A stretch of DNA of 64,000 nucleotides from Gammaproteobacteria bacterium. Lineage in GTDB: Bacteria > Pseudomonadota > Gammaproteobacteria > Burkholderiales > Nitrosomonadaceae. A model generated the notes under the pieces. It saw nothing but the letters and a program-made list of their open reading frames with translations, did not search any database and was not told the origin of the DNA. The stretch covers positions 2,790,001 through 2,854,000 of the forward strand of contig CP054180.1 of NCBI GenBank assembly GCA_015709635.1. Direction: 5' to 3'. Both the position numbers and the translations under genes were made by a program. Numbering within the stretch: position 1 is the first letter of the stretch; each line of letters opens with the position of its first letter. Positions 1 to 8,270 of this stretch are shown piece after piece.

Positions 1-13
1 AAAAGGAAATCTT

Positions 14-604
14 ATGGCAACCAATATTCCCGGCTATACCTACGGTACCGCCGCTGTTGCGAAATCTCCCGTATCGATGGACGATTTCGCCAAGCTGAAA
101 CAAGCCTCATTATTCGGCGACGACGATGTGCGTTATTTGAAAATGTCGCACGATGTGCTGAAGGATCAAGTCGAGCAAATTCTCGACGTGTGGTACGGTT
201 TTGTCGGCTCGACGCCTTTCCTGTTGCATTACTTCACCAATGCAGCCGACGGCCAGCCCAACATGGACTATCTCGGTGGTGTGCGCAAACGTTTCGGCCA
301 ATGGATTCTGGATACCGCCAATGCGGAATACAATCAGGACTGGTTGAACTATCAACACGAAATCGGTTTACGCCACCATACCACCAAGAAAAATACCACC
401 GACAATGTGAAATGCGTACCGATCATTCATGTGCATTATATTTTTGCGCTGTTGATCCCGATCACCACCACACTGCGTCCGTTCCTGGAAAAAGGCGGCC
501 ATTCCCGTGACGATGTCGATCGCATGCAAGACGCATGGCGCAAATCCGTGCTGATGCAAGTGATTCTATGGTCACAACCGTACATCAAACAAGGCGAGTT
601 CTAA
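14..604 (+). CDS. Single-domain protoglobin (globin-sensor fold heme protein)
   Basis: The 196-residue product matches the protoglobin family in length (about 195 aa) and in its sequence blocks. It has an N-terminal extension with YGT, a helix around VWYGFVGSTPFLLHYF, a likely proximal histidine in the IGLRHH block (about residues 118-122), and a hydrophobic C-terminal helical pair. It has no attached kinase, cyclase or methyl-accepting domain, so it is a stand-alone globin and not a globin-coupled sensor. Protoglobins bind O2, CO and NO at heme; a role in NO or O2 handling is inference. A ribosome binding site (AAAGGAAAT) lies just before the ATG at the left edge of the window. Whether an upstream gene is co-transcribed cannot be seen. 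Confidence 0.85.
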   Translation: MATNIPGYTYGTAAVAKSPVSMDDFAKLKQASLFGDDDVRYLKMSHDVLKDQVEQILDVWYGFVGSTPFLLHYFTNAADGQPNMDYLGGVRKRFGQWILDTANAEYNQDWLNYQHEIGLRHHTTKKNTTDNVKCVPIIHVHYIFALLIPITTTLRPFLEKGGHSRDDVDRMQDAWRKSVLMQVILWSQPYIKQGEF

Positions 605-669
605 TCTCGCGCTGGAGAGCGGTTCTGCCGTTCTCCCTTGATTCATCCTCTCAGTTACCTCATTGATTC

Positions 670-1395
670 ATGCATCTGTCGATCGTCATTCCCGCTTTTA
701 ACGAAGAACAACTGATCCTCGATTGTTTGCATTCGATCGAAGAATCCGTCAGCGCCAACCGGAAACCCGGCTTTACTCATGAAGTCATCGTCGTGGACAA
801 CAATTCCACCGACAAAACCGCGGAACTGGCGCAACAGGCCGGCGCAAAAGTCGTGTTTGAACCGATCAATCAGATCGGCCGCGCGCGCAATACCGGTGCG
901 GCAGCCGCCACGGGAGACTGGCTGCTGTTTGTCGATGCCGACAGCTTGTTGAATCCCGGCATGGTCGCCGACATCCTGTGCATGATCGAATCAGATAAAT
1001 ACGTGGGATGCGGCAGCGTCATGCACATGCCCGATTTGCCGTGGTGGGGCACTGCCGCAATGCGGCTCTGGACCGTACTATCCATTACCTTCCGTTGGGC
1101 ATCCGGCGCATTGGTCGTATGCCGCAGCGACGCGTTTCGCGATGTCGGTGGATTTAACCAGGAAATGTTCGCCGCCGACGAAATCGATTTGAGCGAACTA
1201 CTGAAAAAATGGGGGCGCAAACACGGTCTAAAATTCACCATCCTGACCCGCCATCCACTCGTTACTTCGCCACGCAAAGTCAAACTCTATACCGGCCGGG
1301 AAATCGCCGGACAATTCTTCAGCGTCATGTTCAGTCCGCGCAAGGCGCTATTAGACAAGAAAAAACTGCCGATTTGGTACGATGGTCGGCGTTAA
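670..1395 (+). CDS. Family 2 glycosyltransferase
   Basis: The 241-residue protein starts with the GT2 GT-A fold strand (LSIVIPAFNEE). It continues with VDNNSTDKTAE for nucleotide binding and the DxD-type metal site in FVDADSLLN near residue 96. A later ADEIDLS block fits the catalytic acid region. The acceptor cannot be read from sequence. It has no membrane segments typical of DPM/ArnC enzymes, so it is probably a soluble or peripheral transferase. It lies 65 bp after the protoglobin gene on the same strand, so co-transcription is possible. No clear Shine-Dalgarno is visible before the ATG. Confidence 0.85.
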   Translation: MHLSIVIPAFNEEQLILDCLHSIEESVSANRKPGFTHEVIVVDNNSTDKTAELAQQAGAKVVFEPINQIGRARNTGAAAATGDWLLFVDADSLLNPGMVADILCMIESDKYVGCGSVMHMPDLPWWGTAAMRLWTVLSITFRWASGALVVCRSDAFRDVGGFNQEMFAADEIDLSELLKKWGRKHGLKFTILTRHPLVTSPRKVKLYTGREIAGQFFSVMFSPRKALLDKKKLPIWYDGRR

Positions 1396-1728
1396 CACAT
1401 TCAAGATTCCCTAACTTTCACCGGCAAGATTTACTCCAGTCACAGTTCATCGTGTTAAACCAGTTGCACTGGCGGCTCTTTTCACTTCACCTCTCTATTT
1501 CAAAACGACATTAAAAACCTGAGCCAATCATATCTTTTTGTGTGATTTTTCTCACAGAGATGTTTCCGTAGTTTACCTATACTATAACCATTAGTTCAAT
1601 ATGACTATAGGCAATCATCATCAATTCAATTAGACTACGCGCCATTTTCAGCAATTACTGAACATTACGTTGAGCTAAATTTTGGAAAAATTTAGCTCGT
1701 TTCTTTATCCACCAATAGGAGTCAATTG
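1396..1728. other. Intergenic region upstream of the di-heme cytochrome gene
   Basis: This stretch of about 330 bases holds no convincing gene. It is AT-rich in its second half and presumably carries the promoter of the cytochrome gene. The only clear structure is the perfect 12-bp hairpin at 1672-1698. The ribosome binding site AGGAGT lies at 1717-1722. Confidence 0.6.
1672..1698 (+). terminator. Perfect 12-bp stem hairpin in the cytochrome 5' leader
   Basis: The arms GAGCTAAATTTT and AAAATTTAGCTC are exactly complementary, with a 3-base loop. A short pyrimidine run (GTTTCTTT) follows. It sits about 20 bases before the ribosome binding site of the cytochrome gene. It could be a rho-independent terminator of upstream transcription or a leader attenuator / mRNA stabiliser. 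Sequence alone does not decide between these. Confidence 0.55.
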
Positions 1729-3186
1729 ATGCAAAGCAGCAACATCGTGAGATTACAAATAATCTCCGCATTATTCTTTATGCTGGCAGCACCGGCATTT
1801 GCCAAAGACGATCATGACGATGATCGTGATCGCGGTCATAATACCAATCGGCTGCCGAATATGTTTAGCTCGGAAAACAGCCATGGGAAAGATGCAACTT
1901 ATAGCACGGCAGGTTTTATCGATCTTAACAATCCTTTTTTTAAAAGCATCGGAACCAATGGCCGCAGTTGTGCTTCCTGCCATGCGCCCGAACAAGGATG
2001 GACAATCACGCCTAAAGCGGTAAAAAAAATCTTCGATAAAACAAAAGGCTTGGATCCGCTGTTCCGCCTGGTCGACGGCGCCAACTCTCCGCTTGCCGAT
2101 GTAACCACCGTTAGCAAGCGTCGCACCGCTTACAGCATGTTGCTTAACAAAGCCAACATCCGCGTCGGAATCGGCATTCCCAGCGGCGCCGAATTTGAAT
2201 TGATCGAAGCCGATGATCCCTATGGTTTCGCCAGTGAAACCGAGTTGTCCTTATTCCGCCGCCCGATGCCGACGACCAACCTGAAGTTTCTCAGTACCGT
2301 CATGTGGGACGGCCGCGAAACAACACTGAAGCCAGGCTCCGGTGATTGTATTTATGGCACATCGACTTGTTTCTCTCCGGTATCGTTTGACTTGGGCACC
2401 CAAGCCAATCACGCCACCCTGGGTCACGCGGAAGCATTGCGCGATCTGACGAACGAGGAACGCGATGCAATCGTGGCATTCGAATCCGGATTATTCACCA
2501 CGCAAATTCGTGACAACGACGCCGGCGACCTCACGGAAGAAGATGCACTCGGCGGTCCAAAAGTACTCACCAAGCAGAAATATTACTTCGGCATTAACGA
2601 CACATTGGCCGGTGATTACAAAACGCACAAACCGTTCAATCCCAATGTGATGTCACTCTATGACAGCTGGAACCGCTTCAAAGCAAACAAATCGCCGCAC
2701 AGCACCAAAGGCGCACGTGCCGCCATTGCACGCGGCCAAGCGCTATTCAATAGCAAGTCGATCATTATCAAGAACGTAAAAGGCATTAACGACGATTTGG
2801 GTGTCAGCGAGCTGGCCGGTACCTGCACGACATGCCACAACACGCCGAATTCGGGCAATCACTCCACGCCAATGCCGCTCGACATCGGTGTTGCCGATGA
2901 ATCGCGCCGCACGCCGGATATGCCGTTGTATACCTTGAAAAACAAAACGACCGGTGAAATCGTCAAAACCACCGACCCGGGCCGTGCGTTGCTCACCGGT
3001 AAGTGGAAAGACATCGGCCGTTTCAAAGGACCGATTCTGCGCGCAGTCGCCTCTCGGCCGCCTTACTTCCATGATGGTTCTGCACCGGATTTACAATCCG
3101 TGGTCGAATTCTACAATACCCGCTTCAATATCGGTCTGACCGAAAACGAAAAAGCGGATCTCGTCGCTTTCCTGGCAGCGCTGTAG
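1729..3186 (+). CDS. Secreted di-heme cytochrome c peroxidase / MauG-like protein
   Basis: The 485-residue product has a Sec signal peptide (cleavage near APAFA-KDD, residue 25) and then an Asp/His-rich stretch. Two c-type heme motifs are present: CASCH at residues 81-85 and CTTCH at 366-370. The C-terminal block RAVASRPPYFHDGSAPDLQSVVEFYN is typical of the CcpA/MauG superfamily. At 485 aa it is longer than classical cytochrome c peroxidases (about 330 aa), like other long periplasmic members of the superfamily. The ATG at 1729 is preferred over the TTG at 1726 because AGGAGT lies 6 bases before it. It acts in the periplasm; whether it reduces H2O2 or oxidises a protein or small substrate is not known. 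The ~26-33 DDHDDD-type run might bind metal (inference). Confidence 0.85.
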   Translation: MQSSNIVRLQIISALFFMLAAPAFAKDDHDDDRDRGHNTNRLPNMFSSENSHGKDATYSTAGFIDLNNPFFKSIGTNGRSCASCHAPEQGWTITPKAVKKIFDKTKGLDPLFRLVDGANSPLADVTTVSKRRTAYSMLLNKANIRVGIGIPSGAEFELIEADDPYGFASETELSLFRRPMPTTNLKFLSTVMWDGRETTLKPGSGDCIYGTSTCFSPVSFDLGTQANHATLGHAEALRDLTNEERDAIVAFESGLFTTQIRDNDAGDLTEEDALGGPKVLTKQKYYFGINDTLAGDYKTHKPFNPNVMSLYDSWNRFKANKSPHSTKGARAAIARGQALFNSKSIIIKNVKGINDDLGVSELAGTCTTCHNTPNSGNHSTPMPLDIGVADESRRTPDMPLYTLKNKTTGEIVKTTDPGRALLTGKWKDIGRFKGPILRAVASRPPYFHDGSAPDLQSVVEFYNTRFNIGLTENEKADLVAFLAAL

Positions 3187-3216
3187 AACGTATTCGCTAA
3201 CCGGCGATGGAAAAAT

Positions 3217-3250
3217 GAGCCAATTTATTCTTAATCGTTTAAATTGGCTC
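3217..3250. terminator. Bidirectional terminator between converging genes
   Basis: An inverted repeat (GAGCCAATTTA and TAAATTGGCTC) lies between the stop codons of the cytochrome (+) and the P-type ATPase (-). It directly abuts the ATPase stop codon. A-rich and T-rich flanks allow termination on both strands. Confidence 0.75.
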
Positions 3251-3251
3251 T

Positions 3252-5969
3252 TCATAAATTCTTCACGCCTTTGTAGCGCAGCAAGTATTTTTCAAGCTCG
3301 ATCACCAAGAACAATAATAAACTGACCGCAGCAATACGCCCCCACGTAGCGGCATCCAGAGCGACGGTACCAAACAGTTGCTGCATGATGGGCAAATAAG
3401 TAAACAGCAACTGCAATATCAGCAACAAACCGACTGCCAAAAGCACGTAGCGATTACCCAGCAACCCCTGGCGCGACCATACGGATGCAATCAGATAGCG
3501 GCAATTGAACAAATAGACGATTTCATACATCACCAACACATTTACAACAACGGTACGGCTCAGCTCAACGCTGGAGCCTTGCGCCAATTCCCAGAAATAC
3601 AAAGTAAAACTGCCGCCGATCATCAATAGTGTGACAAAGGTGATGCGCCACACGAGCAATCCGGACAAAACAGGAGCGTGAGGATCGTGCGGCGGGCGCG
3701 TCATGACGTTCACTTCAGGGCGCTCAAACGAAAGAGAAATCGCCAGCGTCACCGTCGTCACCATATTGATCCATAAAATTTGCAGCGGCGTAATCGGCAG
3801 CGCCATTCCCAGCATAATGGCCAATATCAGCAAACCCGCCTCGCCGCCGTTAGTCGGCAGCACGTACACCATCGTTTTACGGATATTATCGTAGACCGTA
3901 CGCCCCTCCTCCACGGCATGCGCGATCGACGCGAAGTTATCGTCCGCCAACACCATTTCGGCCGCCTCCTTGGCCACTTCGGTACCTTTCTGCCCCATCG
4001 CCACACCGATATCGGCGCGTTTTAGCGCCGGTGCATCGTTCACACCGTCGCCGGTCATGGCGACAATTTCGCCGTTATCTTGCAGTGCGGTAACCAGACG
4101 CAGCTTATGTCCGGGGTCCGCGCGTGCAAAAATATCCACATCCGCAACCACCTGCCGCAGCTGTGTATCGTCCATATTATCCAGCTCGATTCCCGTCACC
4201 ACACGCCGGCCATCGCCAATACCGAGGCTGGCGCCGATCGCACCGGCAGTGATGCGATGATCCCCGGTTATCATCTTGACGCGAATACCCGCACTATGGC
4301 ATTGCCGCACTGCAGCGATAGCTTCGTCACGTGGCGGATCCATAATGCCAACCAGCCCAAGCAAGGTGAATCCGCTTTCCACATCGGCGCATGTCACGGT
4401 TTGTTGTTTTACCGGCATCACGCGGCTTGCAATAGCAAGAACACGCTGCCCGTTCTCGCTGGCCTGACGTATTCTAGCGTGCCAGAAATCAAGCTGCAGC
4501 TGGCGATCCTCCCCTCGGCTGCGTTGCTGGTTGCACATCGTCAGCACTTTCTCCGGCGCGCCTTTGACATAAATGAGACCATGTCCGGCAGGATCATGAT
4601 GCAATGTCGCCATAAAGCGATGTTCCGACTCGAAGGGAATGACGTCTACGCGCGGCAGCGTTTCGTGCTCCCGGCCGGGATCAAGTGCCGCCTTCATGGC
4701 CAATGTCACCAGCGCGGCTTCGGTAGGATCGCCGTGAATTTCCCAGGCATCGCCGCACTGACGCAACGCCGCATCATTGCACAGCAACCCGGCGCGGCAA
4801 AGTTCCTGCAAATCGGGATGGCCGGCAACCTGAATATGTTCCTCATGCCGGCTGAAACCGCCATTCGGCGCATAACCCGCGCCGCTTACCTGCCATTGAT
4901 CGTCCGCGGTCATCACGTGCTGTACGGTCATTTCGTTGCGCGTCAGCGTGCCGGTTTTGTCGGTACAGATGATCGTCACGGCACCCAGTGTTTCCACCGC
5001 CGGAAGTCTGCGCACAATGGCGCTGCGCCGCGCCATATTCTGTACGCCGAGCGCCAATGTAATCGTCATGATGGCGGGTAATTCTTCCGGTATGGCGGCG
5101 ATCGCCATACCGACCGCCGCCATAAAAATTTCATTGAGCGGATAGTCTTGCCATAAGAATCCATAGACAAAAATACCGGCCGCCAGCGATAAAACGGCCA
5201 GCGTCAGCCAGCGGGAAAAGTTTGCCATTTGCCGCAATAACGGCGAAGCCAGCTTGTCGACTTGCGCGATCATTTGGCTGATGCGGCCGATCTCGGTCTG
5301 CTGCCCGGTGGCAACCACGACACCCGATCCTTGACCGTAAACCACTAGCGTACCGGAGTAGGCCATGCAAAGCCGGTCGCCGATAACCGCCGCGACCTCG
5401 ACCGCTGCAATGGATTTCTCAACCGCTTCCGATTCTCCGGTCAGCGCCGCTTCCTCGATGCGCAAGTTTTTGCAGTTGAGCAAGCGCAAATCGGCAGGCA
5501 CTTTGTCGCCAGATTGCAGCAGGACAATATCGCCGGGTACCAGCTGCTCCGCCGCAAGCTGTATTCGTTGCCCATCGCGCAATGCCGTCGCATGAAGCGA
5601 CAGCATGCGCCGGATCGCGTTGAGCGCTTTTTCCGCTTTACCTTCTTGCATGAAGCCGATGACGGCGTTGATCACCACCACACCCAGAATAACGCCGCTA
5701 TCGACCCAATGCCCCAGAAATGCGGTCAGCGCGGATGCAATTAACAGAATATAAATCAGCATATTATGAAATTGCAGCAAAAACCGGGTAATGGCACCTC
5801 TTGATTGCGGCGGCTTTAGACGGTTCACGCCATAACGTTCGAGGCGCAGCTGCGCTTCCGTTTGCGATAATCCATCGCTTCCGGTATTCAGCGTATCCAG
5901 TACCTGCTGCGGGGATGCGTTATGCCATGTCGATGTTCGATTGGCTGCTGAATCGTGTTCATGCGGCAT
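3252..5969 (-). CDS. P2-type cation-transporting ATPase (Ca2+/PMA-like)
   Basis: The 905-residue enzyme carries an N-terminal cation-ATPase domain and the actuator motif LTGES. The phosphorylation motif CTDKTGTLT, the KGAPE nucleotide site and TGDGVNDAPALKRADIG hinge motif are present, with a C-terminal group of four to six membrane helices. It belongs with the bacterial SERCA/PMR1-like or PMA-like P2 ATPases; the transported ion is not certain. The M4 ion-site motif reads PEELPAIMT where SERCA types have PEGLP. The ATG at 5969 is preferred over an in-frame upstream codon at 6017 because AAAGGTAA precedes it at good spacing and MPHEHD fits the usual short N-terminus. It is transcribed toward the cytochrome gene and ends at the shared terminator. 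Confidence 0.9.
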   Translation of the reverse strand: MPHEHDSAANRTSTWHNASPQQVLDTLNTGSDGLSQTEAQLRLERYGVNRLKPPQSRGAITRFLLQFHNMLIYILLIASALTAFLGHWVDSGVILGVVVINAVIGFMQEGKAEKALNAIRRMLSLHATALRDGQRIQLAAEQLVPGDIVLLQSGDKVPADLRLLNCKNLRIEEAALTGESEAVEKSIAAVEVAAVIGDRLCMAYSGTLVVYGQGSGVVVATGQQTEIGRISQMIAQVDKLASPLLRQMANFSRWLTLAVLSLAAGIFVYGFLWQDYPLNEIFMAAVGMAIAAIPEELPAIMTITLALGVQNMARRSAIVRRLPAVETLGAVTIICTDKTGTLTRNEMTVQHVMTADDQWQVSGAGYAPNGGFSRHEEHIQVAGHPDLQELCRAGLLCNDAALRQCGDAWEIHGDPTEAALVTLAMKAALDPGREHETLPRVDVIPFESEHRFMATLHHDPAGHGLIYVKGAPEKVLTMCNQQRSRGEDRQLQLDFWHARIRQASENGQRVLAIASRVMPVKQQTVTCADVESGFTLLGLVGIMDPPRDEAIAAVRQCHSAGIRVKMITGDHRITAGAIGASLGIGDGRRVVTGIELDNMDDTQLRQVVADVDIFARADPGHKLRLVTALQDNGEIVAMTGDGVNDAPALKRADIGVAMGQKGTEVAKEAAEMVLADDNFASIAHAVEEGRTVYDNIRKTMVYVLPTNGGEAGLLILAIMLGMALPITPLQILWINMVTTVTLAISLSFERPEVNVMTRPPHDPHAPVLSGLLVWRITFVTLLMIGGSFTLYFWELAQGSSVELSRTVVVNVLVMYEIVYLFNCRYLIASVWSRQGLLGNRYVLLAVGLLLILQLLFTYLPIMQQLFGTVALDAATWGRIAAVSLLLFLVIELEKYLLRYKGVKNL

Positions 5970-6115
5970 AAGCGTTACCTTTGATGAAATTTGTCCGATC
6001 GCATCGCACCGATCCAATAGACTGGAACCGGCAGGAATAATTTGTATTTAATTATTCAGTGCGGCTACAATGAAAACAATCTTTTTTTCACTTAACACAG
6101 CAAATGGGGCTTTCT

Positions 6116-6628
6116 ATGAAATACTCTATCATTCTGATAGCACTGACGGGCGTATTATTTACCAGTATGACCCAAGCTTCCGGCCGAGTGCCGTTCGCGC
6201 ATCAGGTAATTCCCGTACAAAATTACAGCCGCGCTACGGAACAAATTGCCATATCAGGAATGATCAGCGATGGCGGCGTGCAAGCACTGTCAGCCACCGG
6301 CTTCAAAACGGTTATTGATTTACGTACCAAGAACGAAGGAACTGCCGAAGAAAAAGGATTGGTCGACTCGGTTGGCATAGCTTATTTCAACATTCCAACG
6401 ACAGTTGCCGGCATCACTAAGGAACAAGTGGCTCAATTCGCCAAAGTGATCGAATCTGCACAAACGCCGGTGCTGATTCATTGCGGATCGGGTAATCGCG
6501 CCAGTGCCATGTGGGCCAGTTATCGTATCAGCAAAGGGGTTGATCCTGAAGTAGCGATTAAGGAAGCCCGCAAAACGGGTTTGCGCCCGCCACTGGAAGA
6601 AAAACTCCGCGAAATCATGCTGAACTGA
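6116..6628 (+). CDS. Secreted DUF442 (TIGR01244-type) sulfurtransferase/phosphatase-like protein
   Basis: The 170-residue product has a signal peptide (MKYSIILIALTGVLF...TQA) followed by a dual-specificity-phosphatase-like DUF442 domain. The active loop is HCGSGNRA with Cys123. It is a C-x4-R loop, the length seen in rhodanese-like loops, and not the C-x5-R loop of true PTPs. In BLH proteins this domain is fused to an ETHE1-type persulfide dioxygenase. Here it is a separate exported protein about 1.6 kb from such a dioxygenase, so a role in periplasmic sulfur transfer is plausible (inference). The start at 6116 is chosen over 6104 because GGGG lies 6 bases upstream and the signal peptide then begins properly. 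Confidence 0.75.
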   Translation: MKYSIILIALTGVLFTSMTQASGRVPFAHQVIPVQNYSRATEQIAISGMISDGGVQALSATGFKTVIDLRTKNEGTAEEKGLVDSVGIAYFNIPTTVAGITKEQVAQFAKVIESAQTPVLIHCGSGNRASAMWASYRISKGVDPEVAIKEARKTGLRPPLEEKLREIMLN

Positions 6629-6686
6629 ACAGTGCGGTACCTGCCAGGACACCCGGAGTAATCTGCATTCTCAAAACTTTCCTAAG

Positions 6687-6710
6687 ACTACAGCAAATTC
6701 TTGCTGTAGT
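6687..6710 (+). terminator. Hairpin terminator after the DUF442 gene
   Basis: ACTACAGCAA pairs with TTGCTGTAGT around a 4-base loop, followed by a weak T run (TTTCG). It lies 60 bp beyond the stop codon of the DUF442 gene. Confidence 0.55.
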
Positions 6711-6876
6711 TTCGAGTCCGCAAATAAATTAACAAGCGAAAATACGCTCGATCAAAGCTCCAAGTAGAACACCGGGCGACAAACAGTAACGCAATCGCAC
6801 CAGTACCGTACCATCAGCAAAACTTCCGCTTACGGCACATGTAACGACACGTCTGGGGCTTCACTCGATTGAATGA

Positions 6877-7200
6877 TTACGAATGATCTTTGCAGTACAA
6901 ACTAAACAAAGTCTCCATAATTTTAGTGGCTTCCATACTTGCCAAACTGTAATAGATATATTTCCCCCTGCGCTCCGTCGCTACCAGACTTTCTTCGCGC
7001 AGCACGGTCAGTTGTTGCGATAATGTGGGTTGATGAATACTCAGCAGCTCTTCCAATTCTCCTACATTGCGCGTTCCTTTGCTAAGTTCACACAAAATGA
7101 GCAACCGGTCCTCGTTAGCCAATATTTTTAGCAGAGCACAGGCTTCCGATGCAGATGCATGCAGTGCTGCAATATCGGGTAAGACTAATTCTGTTTTCAT
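6877..7200 (-). CDS. BigR/SqrR/YgaV-like persulfide-sensing ArsR-family repressor
   Basis: The 107-residue protein is a winged-helix ArsR/SmtB-fold regulator. The recognition region reads LLSIHQPTLSQQLTVLREESLV and the wing is RRGKYIYYSL. It lacks the arsenite-type ELCVCD metal site. It has Cys37 (LILCEL) and Cys103 (SLYCKD), spaced 66 residues apart, the spacing of the redox pair in Xylella BigR (42/108). That pair forms a di- or tetrasulfide in response to reactive sulfur. The ATG at 7200 has AAGAAGAAATT before it; the longer in-frame extension to 7272 is less likely. It is the last gene of a three-gene minus-strand unit whose promoter faces the persulfide dioxygenase gene, so it probably autoregulates and represses both sides. 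Confidence 0.85.
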   Translation of the reverse strand: MKTELVLPDIAALHASASEACALLKILANEDRLLILCELSKGTRNVGELEELLSIHQPTLSQQLTVLREESLVATERRGKYIYYSLASMEATKIMETLFSLYCKDHS

Positions 7201-7296
7201 AATTTCTTCTTGTTTAATATTAACATCTCTTAATAAATTCATGACATAAAACAAAAATTGATCGGATGACAAGAATTTTAATTTATTTTTGGGAAA

Positions 7297-7710
7297 TCAA
7301 CTATGATCTTGTGTGATTTGATAGATCCCCATACCCGCTAACATGGCAACGAGAAATATCACCGCATCGTTGCTGCCCGTCCCGATCAGCACCAAGGCTG
7401 GTCCGGGACAGATGCCCGCGATTCCCCAGCCGATTCCAAACATAAAACTTCCCACCAGCAAGCGGCTATCAATTTTGGTAACAGCGGGTATTTGCATTGA
7501 TGAACCCAGAAAGGATTGTTTGCGCTTTTTTGCCAACGCAAAAGCGATCGAACCAGCAGCCACAGCTCCACCCATCACCCAGAACAGTGCGGCATCCCAA
7601 TCCCCCGTGATATCCAGGAATGCCAGGACCACTGCCGGATTAACCATGCCTGACCCGATGAGCCCCAAGCCGAACACAACCCCTGCAAGCAAAGACATCA
7701 AGCTCAGCAT
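7297..7710 (-). CDS. Half-size YeeE/YedE-family membrane protein (DUF6691 type)
   Basis: The 137-residue protein has about four membrane helices (MLSLMSLLAGVVFGLGLIGSGMVNP at the N-terminus). It carries the family pattern GIGWGIAGICPGPALV with a conserved cysteine. Such half-size proteins pair with a second YeeE half to form a thiosulfate- or sulfur-compound transporter. The partner lies 30 bp upstream on the same strand. Linkage to a BigR-like regulator and persulfide dioxygenase supports a role in moving sulfur species across the inner membrane. Confidence 0.8.
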   Translation of the reverse strand: MLSLMSLLAGVVFGLGLIGSGMVNPAVVLAFLDITGDWDAALFWVMGGAVAAGSIAFALAKKRKQSFLGSSMQIPAVTKIDSRLLVGSFMFGIGWGIAGICPGPALVLIGTGSNDAVIFLVAMLAGMGIYQITQDHS

Positions 7711-7740
7711 TTTTGTTCTCCACCCATTAACTGGTTCAAA

Positions 7741-8166
7741 TTAAAATACATGCCGCATCAGATATACTGTCGCGAAACCGGTCAGCATGAATACCGCAGT
7801 TGCCGCAATCGAACGCGGTGAACGCCTTGATATACCGCAAACCCCATGACCACTGGTGCATCCCGAACCGAGCCGAGTGCCATATCCCACTAATAAACCT
7901 GCCAGCACCAGCATTGCATGACTTGTTTCAATTTGTATCGGTGGCAAAATAAAAAAATATTTCCAGACAACAACCGATAATATCAATCCGCAAATAAACG
8001 CAACACGCCAGCTGATGTCGCCTTTTTGCATCCGGTATAATCCGCCCACGATACCCGATACGCCTGCAATCCGGCCGTTGAATAGTAATAGCAAAGCGAC
8101 CGCTATTCCTATCGTTACCCCGCCAGCTGCCGCATGCCAAGGTATTAAATCGTCATTGATCGACAT
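7741..8166 (-). CDS. Half-size YeeE/YedE-family membrane protein
   Basis: The 141-residue protein has about four membrane segments and the hallmark GSGCTSGHGVCGISRRSPRS with two cysteines. In YeeE such cysteines relay thiosulfate. The ATG at 8166 is preceded by GAAAGGAGATGGT, so the longer reading back to 8193 is rejected. It is the first gene of the minus-strand unit (this gene, the second half at 7297-7710, then the repressor). Its promoter region overlaps the palindrome at 8200-8224. Confidence 0.82.
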   Translation of the reverse strand: MSINDDLIPWHAAAGGVTIGIAVALLLLFNGRIAGVSGIVGGLYRMQKGDISWRVAFICGLILSVVVWKYFFILPPIQIETSHAMLVLAGLLVGYGTRLGSGCTSGHGVCGISRRSPRSIAATAVFMLTGFATVYLMRHVF

Positions 8167-8199
8167 ACCATCTCCTTTCGATATCCCATACAATTCACT

Positions 8200-8224
8200 A
8201 TATACAATATGATATATTATATAT
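8200..8224. promoter_or_regulatory. Candidate BigR-type operator in the divergent promoter
   Basis: The arms ATATACAATAT and ATATTATATAT flank the centre GAT and form a 25-base inverted repeat with one mismatch per arm pair. It sits in the 104-bp divergent intergenic region. The site could control both the dioxygenase (+) and the YeeE/repressor unit (-). BigR boxes are AT-rich imperfect palindromes of similar length. Assignment to this regulator is inference. Confidence 0.6.
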
Positions 8225-8270
8225 GCAGATTGTCAGAATTTTCTTAATAATATAACAGGAGGAGAACAAA

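Noticed and set aside
4080..5081. Long plus-strand open frame (333 codons) opposite the P-type ATPase
   Set aside because: It lies entirely antisense to a gene with all P-ATPase motifs, its product resembles no family, and it arises from codon bias of the real gene.
6877..7200. Arsenic-responsive ArsR
   Set aside because: No ELCVCD arsenite site and no ars genes nearby; the Cys spacing and neighbours fit a BigR/SqrR-type persulfide sensor.
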